A stretch of DNA of 64,000 bases from Oscillospiraceae bacterium (GCA_020025425.1 JAHHSD010000006.1:1-64000), one strand, 5' to 3'. Positions 1 through 7,249 are shown, numbered from the stretch's first letter. Numbers and translations: made by a program. The notes: generated from the sequence alone by a model not told the origin.

Positions 1-85
1 GAGCTAACAAATTTTTACTGTGCGGGGTGTCCAACTTGCACTTGCAATTTGCGTCCATTTTTTTGAGTTCCTGGACGATTTTCAT
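1..85 (-). CDS. 5' end of an unidentified gene (partial)
   Basis: An ATG at 83-85 on the minus strand opens a frame of 28 codons that runs off the left edge of the window. An AGAGG ribosome site lies 7-8 bases upstream, and a near-consensus promoter sits at 139-166. The visible peptide begins MKIVQELKKMD and then has CKCK; it is charged and has no signal peptide or membrane segment. Too little is present to name a family. The promoter plus ribosome site make a real gene likely. Confidence 0.55.
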   Translation of the reverse strand, partial: MKIVQELKKMDANCKCKLDTPHSKNLLA

Positions 86-138
86 GGTGGAATTCCTCTC
101 TGACGAATCAAGTATGCGTTGTGGATGGCAATGTGTCT

Positions 139-166
139 ATTATACCTGATTCTATTTTGATTGCAA
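139..166 (-). promoter_or_regulatory. Promoter of the leftmost partial gene
   Basis: On the minus strand TTGCAA (161-166) and a perfect TATAAT (139-144) are separated by 16 bases, a sigma-A-type promoter. It reads leftwards into the partial gene and is back to back with the antiporter promoter at 192-220. Confidence 0.7.
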
Positions 167-191
167 GAGGTGGATTCCTGCCCGATATCTC

Positions 192-220
192 TTGCTTTTT
201 CCAACTCCACCGGATATAAT
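192..220 (+). promoter_or_regulatory. Promoter of the antiporter leader RNA
   Basis: TTGCTT (192-197) and TATAAT (215-220) are spaced by 17 bases. Transcription would start near 227 and produce a leader of about 110 bases before the antiporter ATG at 339. Confidence 0.75.
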
Positions 221-230
221 ATTTACTTGG

Positions 231-331
231 GAATGAAGTTCTCCCAAGGGAAACCTAAACTGCCTGAACGGCTGATGACTTCTGTGATGTTAAGGCGCAG
301 AAGTTGTCGGCTTTTTTTGCGCCAAAAAGGA
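231..331 (+). promoter_or_regulatory. Putative cation-sensing riboswitch leader (Na+-I/DUF1646-like or nhaA-I-like)
   Basis: The leader can fold into two exclusive states. In one, GAAGT (235-239) pairs with ACTTC (278-282) and encloses a GCC/GGC hairpin (262-264 with 270-272) and a conserved-looking AAACCTAAAC stretch. In the other, bases 271-284 pair with 298-311 to make an intrinsic terminator. The two share 271-284, so ligand binding to the first would prevent termination, an ON switch. The downstream gene is a monovalent cation/proton antiporter, which fits the sodium and lithium riboswitch classes. The fold is read from sequence; the class is from memory of the families and not settled. 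Confidence 0.7.
271..318 (+). terminator. Intrinsic terminator inside the antiporter leader
   Basis: Bases 271-284 pair with 298-311 over 14 positions (three G-U pairs) around a 13-base loop, followed directly by seven T (312-318). It lies before the antiporter ribosome site (AAGGAGG at 327-333), so it would stop transcription ahead of the gene. It overlaps the 3' half of the putative aptamer. Confidence 0.85.
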
Positions 332-338
332 GGACTCC

Positions 339-1559
339 ATGTTATTTTCGCTGTCTCTGATTTTCCTGCTGGGCCTGTCCACCGCGGCCATCTGCCATAA
401 AATCCACCTGCCGCGCATCATCGGAATGCTGGTCACCGGCATCGTGCTGGGTCCCTATGTCCTGGACCTGCTGGACCAGTCCATTCTGGACATCTCCTCT
501 GAGCTGCGGCAGCTCGCCCTGGTCATTATTCTGATCAAGGCGGGCCTGTCCCTCAACCTGGACGATTTGAAAAAGGTGGGCCGTCCCGCGGTGCTCATGT
601 CCTTCCTGCCCGCACTTTTTGAGATCCTCGCCTTTGTTCTGCTGGCCCCGGCCATTCTGGGCATCAACCGCATCGAGGCGGCCATTATGGGCGCCGTACT
701 GGGCGCCGTCTCCCCCGCCGTAGTGGTCCCCCGCATGGTCACTCTGATAGAGCAGGACTGGGGCACCGACAAGGGCATCCCCCAGCTCATTCTGGCAGGC
801 GCCTCCCTGGACGATGTGTTCGTCATCGTGCTCTTTACCACCTTTCTCGGCATGGCCCAGGGAAACGGGGTCAATATGATGGATTTTGCAGAAATCCCCG
901 TTTCCATTGCGCTGGGTCTGACCCTGGGCGGTCTGGCAGGCCTGCTCCTGGTCCGGCTGTTTGAGCGGCACTACGCCCACCACGACCTGATCCGGAACAG
1001 CACCAAGGTCATCATCATCCTGGGCGTCGCCTTCCTGCTTCTGACCCTCGAGGACTGGCTGGAGGGCATCGTCCCCTTCTCCGGTCTGCTGGCCATTATG
1101 AGCATGTCCCTGGTGATCGCCATGCGCAGCGTCCCCCAGGTGGCCGACCGCCTGCGCGCCAAGTACGGAAAGCTCTGGCTGGCGGCCGAGCTGGTCCTGT
1201 TTGTGCTTGTGGGCGCCGCCGTGGATATTCGCTACACTCTCCAGGCCGGCCTGGGGGCCGTGTGGATGATCCTGCTGGGCCTTTTGTTCCGGTCTGTGGG
1301 CGTGTGGCTGTGTCTGATGGGCACCAAACTGGACATCAGGGAGCGCATCTACTGCGTGATCGCTTACCTACCCAAAGCCACTGTTCAGGCCGCCATCGGT
1401 TCTGTGCCCCTGGCCATGGGCCTCCCCTGCGGCCAGCTGGTGCTGTCCGTGGCCGTCCTGTCCATTTTGATCACAGCGCCTCTGGGGGCCATCGCCATGG
1501 ACCTGAGCTGCCCCCATCTCCTGGAGCAGGTGAGCCGGGCCGACAGCCAGGCCGTCTGA
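339..1559 (+). CDS. Cation:proton antiporter (CPA / Na+/H+ exchanger family)
   Basis: A 406-residue integral membrane protein of the sodium/hydrogen exchanger superfamily, exchanging Na+ or K+ for protons across the plasma membrane. About a dozen hydrophobic segments fill the whole length, and acidic residues lie within membrane segments, as in this family. There is no C-terminal TrkA/RCK nucleotide-binding domain, so it is not a full KefB/KefC channel. AAGGAGG lies 5 bases before the ATG. It is a single-gene unit: the regulated leader lies upstream and a strong terminator follows at 1580-1610. Ion preference cannot be read from the sequence; the leader suggests sodium or lithium. Confidence 0.85.
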   Translation: MLFSLSLIFLLGLSTAAICHKIHLPRIIGMLVTGIVLGPYVLDLLDQSILDISSELRQLALVIILIKAGLSLNLDDLKKVGRPAVLMSFLPALFEILAFVLLAPAILGINRIEAAIMGAVLGAVSPAVVVPRMVTLIEQDWGTDKGIPQLILAGASLDDVFVIVLFTTFLGMAQGNGVNMMDFAEIPVSIALGLTLGGLAGLLLVRLFERHYAHHDLIRNSTKVIIILGVAFLLLTLEDWLEGIVPFSGLLAIMSMSLVIAMRSVPQVADRLRAKYGKLWLAAELVLFVLVGAAVDIRYTLQAGLGAVWMILLGLLFRSVGVWLCLMGTKLDIRERIYCVIAYLPKATVQAAIGSVPLAMGLPCGQLVLSVAVLSILITAPLGAIAMDLSCPHLLEQVSRADSQAV

Positions 1560-1579
1560 CGAGCGCTGACAGAAGCAGT

Positions 1580-1610
1580 AAAAAACACCGCACAGCCGTG
1601 CGGTGTTTTT
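1580..1610. terminator. Bidirectional terminator
   Basis: ACACCGCAC pairs with GTGCGGTGT around a short loop, with five or more A on the left and five T on the right. It can end the antiporter transcript on the plus strand and the anti-sigma gene on the minus strand. Confidence 0.85.
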
Positions 1611-1664
1611 CATACCCTCCAGAGGGCGGACTGCGTTGGAATCAGTGTACGGTTCGGGCTTCAA

Positions 1665-2744
1665 TCACTTCTGGTATCTGGAGATTTTCACATTATTGAT
1701 TCTGGCATAAGTCACGGACAGATCGTCCATCAGCCTTTCAATTTCCTCCGGACTTCCTACCAGCCGCATGCCGTAGCAGGCCCACCTGTCGTTTGCATTG
1801 GCAAGCCGTTCCTCCAGCCTGGACATCGAGATCAGATCAGGAAATCGGGATTCCATCAAAGACACAAATTTCGGATGATCTATGAGCAGCTGCAATCTGG
1901 ACTTCAGGCACTGCTCCAGGTCCTCGCCGGTGACGATATCGGGAAGAGCGTAGCCGGGATAGTTCCGGCCCTCTTCCTCTGACAGCTCCAAGCCGCGGAC
2001 ATTGGTCATAAACATCCCGCCTGCACTTTGCTCATGTGCCGTCGTGTTTTGTCCCTCCAGGGCCAGCCAGCGCACAGAGAGCTTGGAATAATGGTTGATG
2101 ATCTCCGCTGTTTGCTGTGCGCTGATTGCTTTGGGAAAACTGAGTGAGACGTCCAGATAGGCCGACTTGGGCAGGTCATGCAGCTCCTGCCTGATATCCT
2201 CCGGATGGGGCATGCCCATCTCTTCCGGGGCAGCGGAGTAAGGATATTCCGGGTCGTAAAACTCCATGGCCAGGATCGTCAAAGGCGGGTATTCTACGTC
2301 CAGCTTGGAACGGTCAATATGCAGCCGGCCGTTTTCTGGTCCTATCACCAGGCGGCCATACGCATCTGTAATGAACAGCGGCGCCGAGTAGCGTCCAAAT
2401 CCATGGGATTGCAGCGGCTCCGCCATGAAACAGAATCTCCCCGAGAAATAGGTACTGATGGTATCTTCAAAAAGGACCGTAAATTCTTCATTTTCCCAGG
2501 CGTCGTTCTCTAAAAAGGCAGGTTCTTGTTCCGGACGGTAACACAGGAGATCTACGACTTTTGAGGTGCCGAAGAAAAGGCCGGTCATGAGTACCCCGAT
2601 GAGCAGAACTGCTACCACGGTCCTTCCGTACAGGGACCGGTTCATAGCTCTCTTGACTTTCCTTTGAAACTGCTTCTGCAATTCTATGTTCAGGGGTTCC
2701 TCTGGCTGACTGCTCAAAATCTTATCTAAATCCTGCTCATTCAT
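1665..2744 (-). CDS. Membrane anti-sigma factor (Sigma_reg_N / Sigma_reg_C type)
   Basis: This 359-residue protein has a cytoplasmic N-terminal segment of about 50 residues, one membrane helix at roughly 51-73 and a large external C-terminal domain. That is the layout of anti-sigma factors that hold an ECF sigma factor at the membrane until a signal arrives. The ATG at 2742-2744 overlaps the sigma stop in an ATGA and has AGGAGGG upstream, so a longer in-frame N-terminus overlapping the sigma gene is rejected. The C-terminal part resembles the sigma-regulator C-terminal domain. The signal sensed is unknown. Confidence 0.75.
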   Translation of the reverse strand: MNEQDLDKILSSQPEEPLNIELQKQFQRKVKRAMNRSLYGRTVVAVLLIGVLMTGLFFGTSKVVDLLCYRPEQEPAFLENDAWENEEFTVLFEDTISTYFSGRFCFMAEPLQSHGFGRYSAPLFITDAYGRLVIGPENGRLHIDRSKLDVEYPPLTILAMEFYDPEYPYSAAPEEMGMPHPEDIRQELHDLPKSAYLDVSLSFPKAISAQQTAEIINHYSKLSVRWLALEGQNTTAHEQSAGGMFMTNVRGLELSEEEGRNYPGYALPDIVTGEDLEQCLKSRLQLLIDHPKFVSLMESRFPDLISMSRLEERLANANDRWACYGMRLVGSPEEIERLMDDLSVTYARINNVKISRYQK

Positions 2745-3229
2745 GTCTGTCCCTCCTGACTTGCTTTTAGGATTCTGGCTTTTGCACGGTGGCGCAGGAC
2801 CCGCACATTGTTTATGGTAATGCCAAGTATTTCTGATATCTGGCTGTCTTTGTAATCTGTTTGAATGGTGAGCAGCATCACTTCCCGTTCCAGCCCGGGA
2901 AGCCGGCTGATTTCCTGGTAGAGCCAATTCAACTGTTCATTTTTAAGATATATTTTGTATGTACTCTCTGAGGCGGAAACAGCCTCCAAAAGTTCCTTGT
3001 CCGAGACAACCTCGTGTTTTCGCTTTTTCTGGAGGTCTAAAAACTCATTCCGCAGAACCTTGTACATCCAGGATTGAATATTCCCGCTGTGAAACGTCGT
3101 CAGTGCCTTCACAAAGGTGTTGGCCGTGAGATCCTCAGCATCTTCCTTCACACGTGTCAGAGAGAATGCGTAGAGAAACAGCTGCTTGTAGTACCGTCTA
3201 TATAATTCTTCGAAAACCTGATCCTCTAT
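2741..3229 (-). CDS. ECF RNA polymerase sigma factor (5' end abnormal)
   Basis: The frame encodes region 2 (EDAEDLTANTF, then a WMYKVLRNEFLDL segment) and region 4 (a helix-turn-helix near DSQISEILGI), so it is an ECF sigma factor paired with the membrane anti-sigma gene. Region 2.1 codons continue upstream of any usual start: they read from CTT at 3232, directly after an in-frame TGA at 3233-3235. The only nearby ATG (3234-3236), behind AAAGGGGG, is out of frame. A GTG at 3151 would delete about 26 conserved residues and has no ribosome site. The end given here assumes an ATA codon at 3227-3229. The gene is therefore frameshifted at codon 1-2, starts at a rare codon, or has a sequencing error. 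Confidence 0.75.
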   Translation of the reverse strand: MEDQVFEELYRRYYKQLFLYAFSLTRVKEDAEDLTANTFVKALTTFHSGNIQSWMYKVLRNEFLDLQKKRKHEVVSDKELLEAVSASESTYKIYLKNEQLNWLYQEISRLPGLEREVMLLTIQTDYKDSQISEILGITINNVRVLRHRAKARILKASQEGQT

Positions 3230-3286
3230 AAGTCATTCCCCCTTTTCCTATAAAGTCAGTCAAAAGAATTCATAACTGCAAGAACC

Positions 3287-3315
3287 ATTATATAAAGTCG
3301 TCTTTCGATCTGCAA
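3287..3315 (-). promoter_or_regulatory. Promoter of the sigma/anti-sigma operon
   Basis: On the minus strand TTGCAG (3310-3315) and TATAAT (3287-3292) are 17 bases apart. Transcription would begin near 3280, about 50 bases before the sigma coding region. It looks like a housekeeping promoter, not an autoregulated ECF promoter. Confidence 0.75.
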
Positions 3316-3506
3316 GTTAGGGGCCCGTCCGGTTTCGTACAGGATGGGCTCCGCAATCAGTGGCCGCAAGAAAGGGTGCGTGGTTTTTATTCATATAACG
3401 ATTGAAGCGCAAATAATTACACGAGGATTTAATTATACTTCACCAAAAATGAAATAGATCTGATTTTCCAGCTTCTGCTATGTGAACATTGCAATAAAAG
3501 GAAAAG

Positions 3507-3536
3507 GCTCCATGAATCGTAAAATTCATGGAGCCC
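3507..3536. repeat. Perfect hairpin, 12-bp stem
   Basis: GGCTCCATGAAT (3507-3518) pairs with ATTCATGGAGCC (3525-3536) across six bases. No gene lies next to it, and it has no T tract on either side. It sits just before the first copy of the repeat at 3561. Confidence 0.7.
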
Positions 3537-3560
3537 AGTACAGCGATTGGATAGACGGAA

Positions 3561-3625
3561 GGGTGGAGCGACCAGCGGGAGCGGAACCCAAAAAGAAGGA
3601 CATGACTTTTATCATGTCCTTCTTT
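3561..3625. repeat. Repeat unit, copy 1 (conserved box plus hairpin)
   Basis: A 33-base box at 3561-3593 recurs at 3851-3883 with one mismatch (C at 3582, T at 3872). In both copies it is followed by a hairpin with the core AAGGACA-Y-GA. Here GAAGGACATGA (3595-3605) pairs with TCATGTCCTTC (3612-3622). On the minus strand the hairpin is followed by five T, so it would act as a terminator. No RNA gene adjoins this copy. Confidence 0.75.
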
Positions 3626-3850
3626 GGGAATTGTGTTGAAAAAAGCTGCAGCCCACAAGTTACGGATCAAACCCAAACCGCGACCCAGCGTCAGCGGTCG
3701 TGGTTTGGAAAGGAGGAGCAACAAAATGAGTGCGCTCCAATGAAAAAAACAGCCCTTCTGGGCGGCGGCGCTTTTGCGCCGTTAATTCGGAGCGCAGCGG
3801 AGAATTGCACAGGGGCGGCTTCGCCGACCCCGAGCATGACAATTACCAAA
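3626..3850. repeat. Hairpin-rich non-coding mosaic between the repeat copies
   Basis: Three further inverted repeats are visible: CAAACCGCGACC (3674-3685) with 3696-3707, CGGCGC (3766-3771) with GCGCCG (3776-3781), and GGGGCGGC (3812-3819) with a pairing arm ending at 3831. Short open frames here have no family resemblance, and the one with a ribosome site (ATG at about 3726) stops after five codons. No gene is called. Confidence 0.55.
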
Positions 3851-3918
3851 GGGTGGAGCGACCAGCGGGAGTGGAACCCAAAATAAAAGGACACGACTTA
3901 TGTCGTGTCCTTTTATTT
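3851..3918. repeat. Repeat unit, copy 2 (abuts tRNA-Leu)
   Basis: The second copy of the 33-base box (3851-3883) is followed by AAAAGGACACGAC pairing with GTCGTGTCCTTTT. Compared with copy 1, a T-A pair in the stem is replaced by C-G, so the pairing is preserved by paired changes. The hairpin ends exactly at the CCA end of tRNA-Leu. Confidence 0.75.
3880..3918 (-). terminator. tRNA-Leu terminator
   Basis: A stem of about 17 pairs, 3881-3897 with 3902-3918, begins directly after the tRNA CCA on the minus strand. It is A/T rich at the base and doubles as the hairpin of repeat copy 2. Confidence 0.7.
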
Positions 3919-4005
3919 TGGTGCGCGAGGTGGGAGTCGAACCCACACGCCCTTGCGAGCACTGGCACCTGAAGCCAGCGAGTCTACCAATTCCACCACT
4001 CGCGC
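3919..4005 (-). tRNA. tRNA-Leu (anticodon CAG)
   Basis: An 87-base tRNA with GCGCGAG pairing with CTCGCGC as acceptor arm, the long variable arm typical of leucine tRNAs, GGTTCGACTCC in the T arm and an encoded CCA. The anticodon loop TTCAGGT between CTGGC and GCCAG gives CAG (forward bases 3969-3971), reading CUG, the commonest leucine codon in this GC-rich window. It has its own promoter and terminator. Confidence 0.97.
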
Positions 4006-4038
4006 AAGTGGGGACGCGCTTCGTTCAGCGCAAGACGT

Positions 4039-4067
4039 ATATTACCATAGGGTTCCCCACTTGTCAA
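4039..4067 (-). promoter_or_regulatory. tRNA-Leu promoter
   Basis: Minus-strand TTGACA (4062-4067) and TAATAT (4039-4044) are 17 bases apart, giving a start about 27 bases before the mature tRNA end. Confidence 0.85.
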
Positions 4068-4110
4068 CTCTTTTTTTGCAAAAAAATCAGTTTTTTAATT
4101 TGCGGTCCGG

Positions 4111-4467
4111 TCAGCCCCGGATCCGGGCGGACCACTCCTCCTCCCGGAAGCCCACCAGCACGAAGTCCTCCCCCGCCAGGATGGGACGCTTGACCAGCAT
4201 ACCGTCGGTACCCAGCAGCTCCAGCTGATCCTCCTCGCTCATGGCGGGCAGCTTGTCCTTCAGGCCCAGCGCCTTATATTGCAGTCCCGAGGTGTTGAAA
4301 AACCGCTTGAGGGGCAGGCCGCTGCGGGTATAGAGTCCGCGCAGCTCCTGGGCGGAGGGATTGTCCTCCTTGATGTCCCGCACAGTAAATTCCACGTTTT
4401 TGCTCTCCAGCCACTTGCGGGCCTTCTGGCAGGTGGTGCATTTGGGGTAACAGAAAAATGTCAGCAT
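4111..4467 (-). CDS. ArsC/Spx-family thioredoxin-fold protein
   Basis: This 118-residue protein belongs to the ArsC/Spx/YffB family. It starts with a thioredoxin-fold strand and has a CTTC motif at residues 10-13, the place of the redox switch CXXC of Spx. A KRPI segment near residue 93 is where both Spx and glutaredoxin-dependent arsenate reductases carry a key arginine. There are no arsenic genes nearby, so arsenate reduction is doubtful. A disulfide-sensing regulator or an uncharacterised oxidoreductase is equally possible. AAAGGAGAG lies before the ATG. It follows the mreB terminator. Confidence 0.8.
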   Translation of the reverse strand: MLTFFCYPKCTTCQKARKWLESKNVEFTVRDIKEDNPSAQELRGLYTRSGLPLKRFFNTSGLQYKALGLKDKLPAMSEEDQLELLGTDGMLVKRPILAGEDFVLVGFREEEWSARIRG

Positions 4468-4493
4468 AGGGCTCTCCTTTCCGTAATGTAAAA

Positions 4494-4525
4494 AGGGAGC
4501 GGCCGCCGGGCGCCCGCTCCCTTTC
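4494..4525 (-). terminator. mreB terminator
   Basis: A GC-rich hairpin with GGGAGCG and CGCTCCC arms is followed by TTTTT on the minus strand. It separates mreB from the ArsC/Spx-like gene. Confidence 0.8.
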
Positions 4526-4531
4526 GTCTCA

Positions 4532-5566
4532 TCAATAGTTCATCTGCTTGCGGCGGGACAGGTTCATGGTGCCGTCCTGCATGGTGTCCAGGCTGTCCAG
4601 GCTCTTGCCGGTGCCGTAGGCCACGCAGGAGATGGCGTCCTCCGCCACATGGGTCTCGATGCCGGTGTGGGACTCGATCAGCTTGTCAAAGCCCCACAGC
4701 AGGCTGCCGCCGCCGGTCATGATAATGCCGTTGGTGGAGATATCGGCCACCAGCTCGGGGGGCGTGCGCTCCAGCACGGCGTGGATGGCCTCCAGGATGC
4801 GGCTGGAGACCTCCTCGAAGGCCTCGATGGTCTCGCTGGAGGACACGGAGAACTCACGGGGCAGGCCGGTCATCAGGCAGCGGCCCTTGATATCCATGGT
4901 GACTTCCTCGGGGCGGGGGAACACGCAGCCGATGGTCATTTTCAGCTCCTCAGCGGTGCGGTCGCCGATGAGCACGTTATACTTGCGGCGGATATACTTG
5001 ATGACGGCCTCGTCGAACTTGTCGCCGGCGATCTTGATGGAGGCGGACTCCACCACGCCGCCCAGGGCGATGACCGCCACGTCGGCGGTGCCGCCGCCGA
5101 TGTCCACTACCATGTGGCCGTCGGGCTTGGTGATGTCGATGCCGGCGCCGATGGCGGCGGCCACAGGCTCCTCGATCAGATAGACCCGGCGGGCGCCGGC
5201 CTGGATGCCGGCGTCAATGACGGCGCGCTCCTCAACCTCGGTGATGCCGGAGGGCACACAGATGATCAGACGGGGCTTAAACAGGCTGAAGGTGGTCACC
5301 TTCTTGATGAACTCCTTCAGCATGCGCTCGGTCATGTCGTAGTCAGAGATGACGCCCTCGCGCAGGGGGCGCATAGCCACGATGTTGCCGGGGGTGCGGC
5401 CCAGCATGGCCTGGGCGTCCTCGCCCACCTTGAGCAGCTTGCCGCTGTTCTTGTCAATGGCCACCACGGAGGGCTCGCGGAGGACAACGCCCTTGCCCTT
5501 CATATATACCAGAACGGAGGCGGTACCCAGATCGATACCGATATCCTTGCTAAACAAACTAACCAT
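4532..5566 (-). CDS. mreB: Rod-shape protein MreB (actin homologue)
   Basis: This 344-residue protein is a bacterial actin that polymerises under the membrane and guides lateral wall synthesis. The phosphate-1 loop GIDLGTA is at residues 10-16, the second nucleotide motif VDIGGGTADVAV near 155, and the adenosine motif TGGGSLLWG near 290. Length and order match MreB/Mbl. It stands alone: no mreC, mreD or rodA adjoins it, unlike the classical mreBCD operon, so it may be an Mbl/MreBH-like paralogue. It has its own promoter (5640-5668) and terminator. Confidence 0.92.
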   Translation of the reverse strand: MVSLFSKDIGIDLGTASVLVYMKGKGVVLREPSVVAIDKNSGKLLKVGEDAQAMLGRTPGNIVAMRPLREGVISDYDMTERMLKEFIKKVTTFSLFKPRLIICVPSGITEVEERAVIDAGIQAGARRVYLIEEPVAAAIGAGIDITKPDGHMVVDIGGGTADVAVIALGGVVESASIKIAGDKFDEAVIKYIRRKYNVLIGDRTAEELKMTIGCVFPRPEEVTMDIKGRCLMTGLPREFSVSSSETIEAFEEVSSRILEAIHAVLERTPPELVADISTNGIIMTGGGSLLWGFDKLIESHTGIETHVAEDAISCVAYGTGKSLDSLDTMQDGTMNLSRRKQMNY

Positions 5567-5639
5567 TTTGATCCATCCTATATTCTTATTCCCGGATCAG
5601 CCGGGTTTTATTTCCGATTATCAGAGACAACCTAATGGT

Positions 5640-5668
5640 ATTATATCCTGCCTTTTCCCTGTTTTCAA
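5640..5668 (-). promoter_or_regulatory. mreB promoter
   Basis: Minus-strand TTGAAA (5663-5668) and TATAAT (5640-5645) are 17 bases apart, just past the comF stop. The leader of about 65 bases contains a small CCCGG/CCGGG hairpin at 5594-5608. Confidence 0.8.
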
Positions 5669-5685
5669 CTGTTATTTCCACGGAA

Positions 5686-6411
5686 TCAAGGGCTTTTTTC
5701 TGGCTTTATATCCCCGTTCTCACAGCGGGTCCCTCCGCCGGCCCTGGCTAGTGCGGCGCACACCACATCGGCCGCCCCGGCCGTACGGAGCATCCGGGCA
5801 CATTCAGACAGCGTCTCGCCGGTGGTGACCACGTCGTCCAGGAGCAGAACCCGCTTATCCCTCACTTTCTCCGGGTCTGAAACCTCATAGGCTCCCATCA
5901 CGTTGGCCCGGCGTGCGGAGGCGCTCCGGAGCCCGGACTGGGCCGGATTGTTCCGGATCTTCCGCAGAGTGGCGGTGGGTGCGGTCCCCAGGCAGGCGAC
6001 AGCCGCCCGGGCCAGCAGGAATGCCTGGTCATAGCCGCGTTTCCGCCGGCGCTTGGCGCTGACAGGGACCCAGGTCACCAGATCATAGCGGCCCTCCAGC
6101 CGGTCCCGGATGCACTGGGCCACCAGCTGACCGTAGACCTTGGCGTACCACTGGCGGCCGGAGAATTTGAATCGGTGGATGCTCTCCCGCACCAGCCCCC
6201 GGTAGGCCAGGGGGGAGACGCACAGGGAGACAAACTGTACGTCCCGCTCCCCGCCGCGTCCCTCCAGCCAGGGCAGGGTCCGCTGGCAGTCCTCGCAGAG
6301 CATGGACCCGGGCTGCTCCAGCAGCCGGGCACAGAAGGGGCATTTGGGCGGAAACAGCAGATCCAGCACACCGGTCCACAGCCGTTTTCCCGCATTGCAC
6401 AAGGATCTCAC
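5686..6411 (-). CDS. comF: ComF-family phosphoribosyltransferase-like protein
   Basis: A 241-residue ComF-type protein. The N-terminal part has a zinc-ribbon motif, CPFC at about 24-27 and CEDC at about 39-42. The C-terminal part carries the PRPP-binding loop VLLLDDVVTTGET near 190. In naturally competent bacteria ComF helps move single-stranded DNA inside the cell; many non-competent Firmicutes keep it with an unclear role. The start is GTG with GGAGAGGGGAGAG upstream. It sits between the coaX terminator and the mreB promoter, and no other competence genes are in the window. Confidence 0.88.
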   Translation of the reverse strand: MRSLCNAGKRLWTGVLDLLFPPKCPFCARLLEQPGSMLCEDCQRTLPWLEGRGGERDVQFVSLCVSPLAYRGLVRESIHRFKFSGRQWYAKVYGQLVAQCIRDRLEGRYDLVTWVPVSAKRRRKRGYDQAFLLARAAVACLGTAPTATLRKIRNNPAQSGLRSASARRANVMGAYEVSDPEKVRDKRVLLLDDVVTTGETLSECARMLRTAGAADVVCAALARAGGGTRCENGDIKPEKSP

Positions 6412-6435
6412 AGGTTCTCTCCCCTCTCCTTCTGA

Positions 6436-6470
6436 TAAAAAGCGGGCGGGATGTGGTATCCCGTCCGCTT
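6436..6470 (-). terminator. panT-coaX operon terminator
   Basis: AAGCGG-CGGGAT arms pair around a five-base loop and are followed by TTTTT on the minus strand, 12 bases after the coaX stop. Confidence 0.85.
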
Positions 6471-6481
6471 CTGTTTTCAGA

Positions 6482-7249
6482 TCATCTTTTGTTCTTCTTG
6501 TAGATAATGTTCAGGCCCTTGAGCAGCAGATCCTTCTCCAGGATGATGTCCCGCTTGCACAGGGGGGCGATAAACTGGGCCATCCCGCCGGTGGCCACCA
6601 GGGTGGAGCTGTGTCCCAGCTCCTCCTCCATCCGCTGGATCATACCGTCGATCATAGCCGCAGTACCGTACATGATGCCGCTGCGCATGCAGTCCACCGT
6701 GTTCTTGCCGATCACATGTCTGGGCTTATCCAGGCTGATACCGGGCAGCTGTGCGGTGTGGCTGGTCAGGGCGTCCACCGAGATGCGCACACCGGGGATG
6801 ATCACGCCGCCGATGTAGGTGTTGCCCGGCTCCACGATCTCGATGGTGGTGGCGGTCCCCAGATCCAGGAGCATCAGCGGGGGCTCATACTCGGCCAGGG
6901 CGGCTACAGCGATGACGATGCGGTCGCTGCCCACCTGAGAGGGCACGTCCACATGGATGTTGAGACCGGTTTTCAAGCCCGGTCCCACCACAATGGGCTG
7001 CTTGCCGATGACCTTGATGACGCCGGTGCGCACCGAGTTGAACACGGGGGGCACCACCGAGGAGATGATGCAGTCGCGGATGTCCTCCATTTTGACGCCA
7101 TAGGCCTCCAGCATGTTCTTGATCTCCACGCCATACTGATCCGAGGTGCGGGTACGGTCGGTTGCGATACGCGCCTCGAATTTGATCTGATCGTCGTGAA
7201 TACAGCCGATCACGATGTTGGTGTTTCCAATATCAATAGCCAAAAGCAT
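6482..7249 (-). CDS. coaX: Type III pantothenate kinase CoaX
   Basis: CoaX phosphorylates pantothenate, the first step of coenzyme A synthesis. The 255-residue product opens with LAIDIGNTN, the phosphate-binding loop of the ASKHA fold, and has the DLGTATT motif near residue 127, diagnostic of type III enzymes, which use a monovalent cation and are not feedback inhibited by coenzyme A. The ATG at 7247-7249 has GAGGTGAAGG upstream and is preferred to an in-frame GTG three codons earlier. It is 32 bases downstream of the pantothenate transporter gene, so the substrate is imported and trapped by one operon. Confidence 0.94.
   Translation of the reverse strand: MLLAIDIGNTNIVIGCIHDDQIKFEARIATDRTRTSDQYGVEIKNMLEAYGVKMEDIRDCIISSVVPPVFNSVRTGVIKVIGKQPIVVGPGLKTGLNIHVDVPSQVGSDRIVIAVAALAEYEPPLMLLDLGTATTIEIVEPGNTYIGGVIIPGVRISVDALTSHTAQLPGISLDKPRHVIGKNTVDCMRSGIMYGTAAMIDGMIQRMEEELGHSSTLVATGGMAQFIAPLCKRDIILEKDLLLKGLNIIYKKNKR

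Noticed and set aside
3482..4228. Several open frames of 60-134 codons in the repeat region and over tRNA-Leu
   Set aside because: They run through hairpins and the tRNA, share peptide fragments only because the DNA repeats, and lack ribosome sites.
4111..4467. Arsenate resistance locus
   Set aside because: Only the ArsC/Spx-like gene is present; no arsenite pump or ArsR regulator adjoins it, so the annotation would be too specific.
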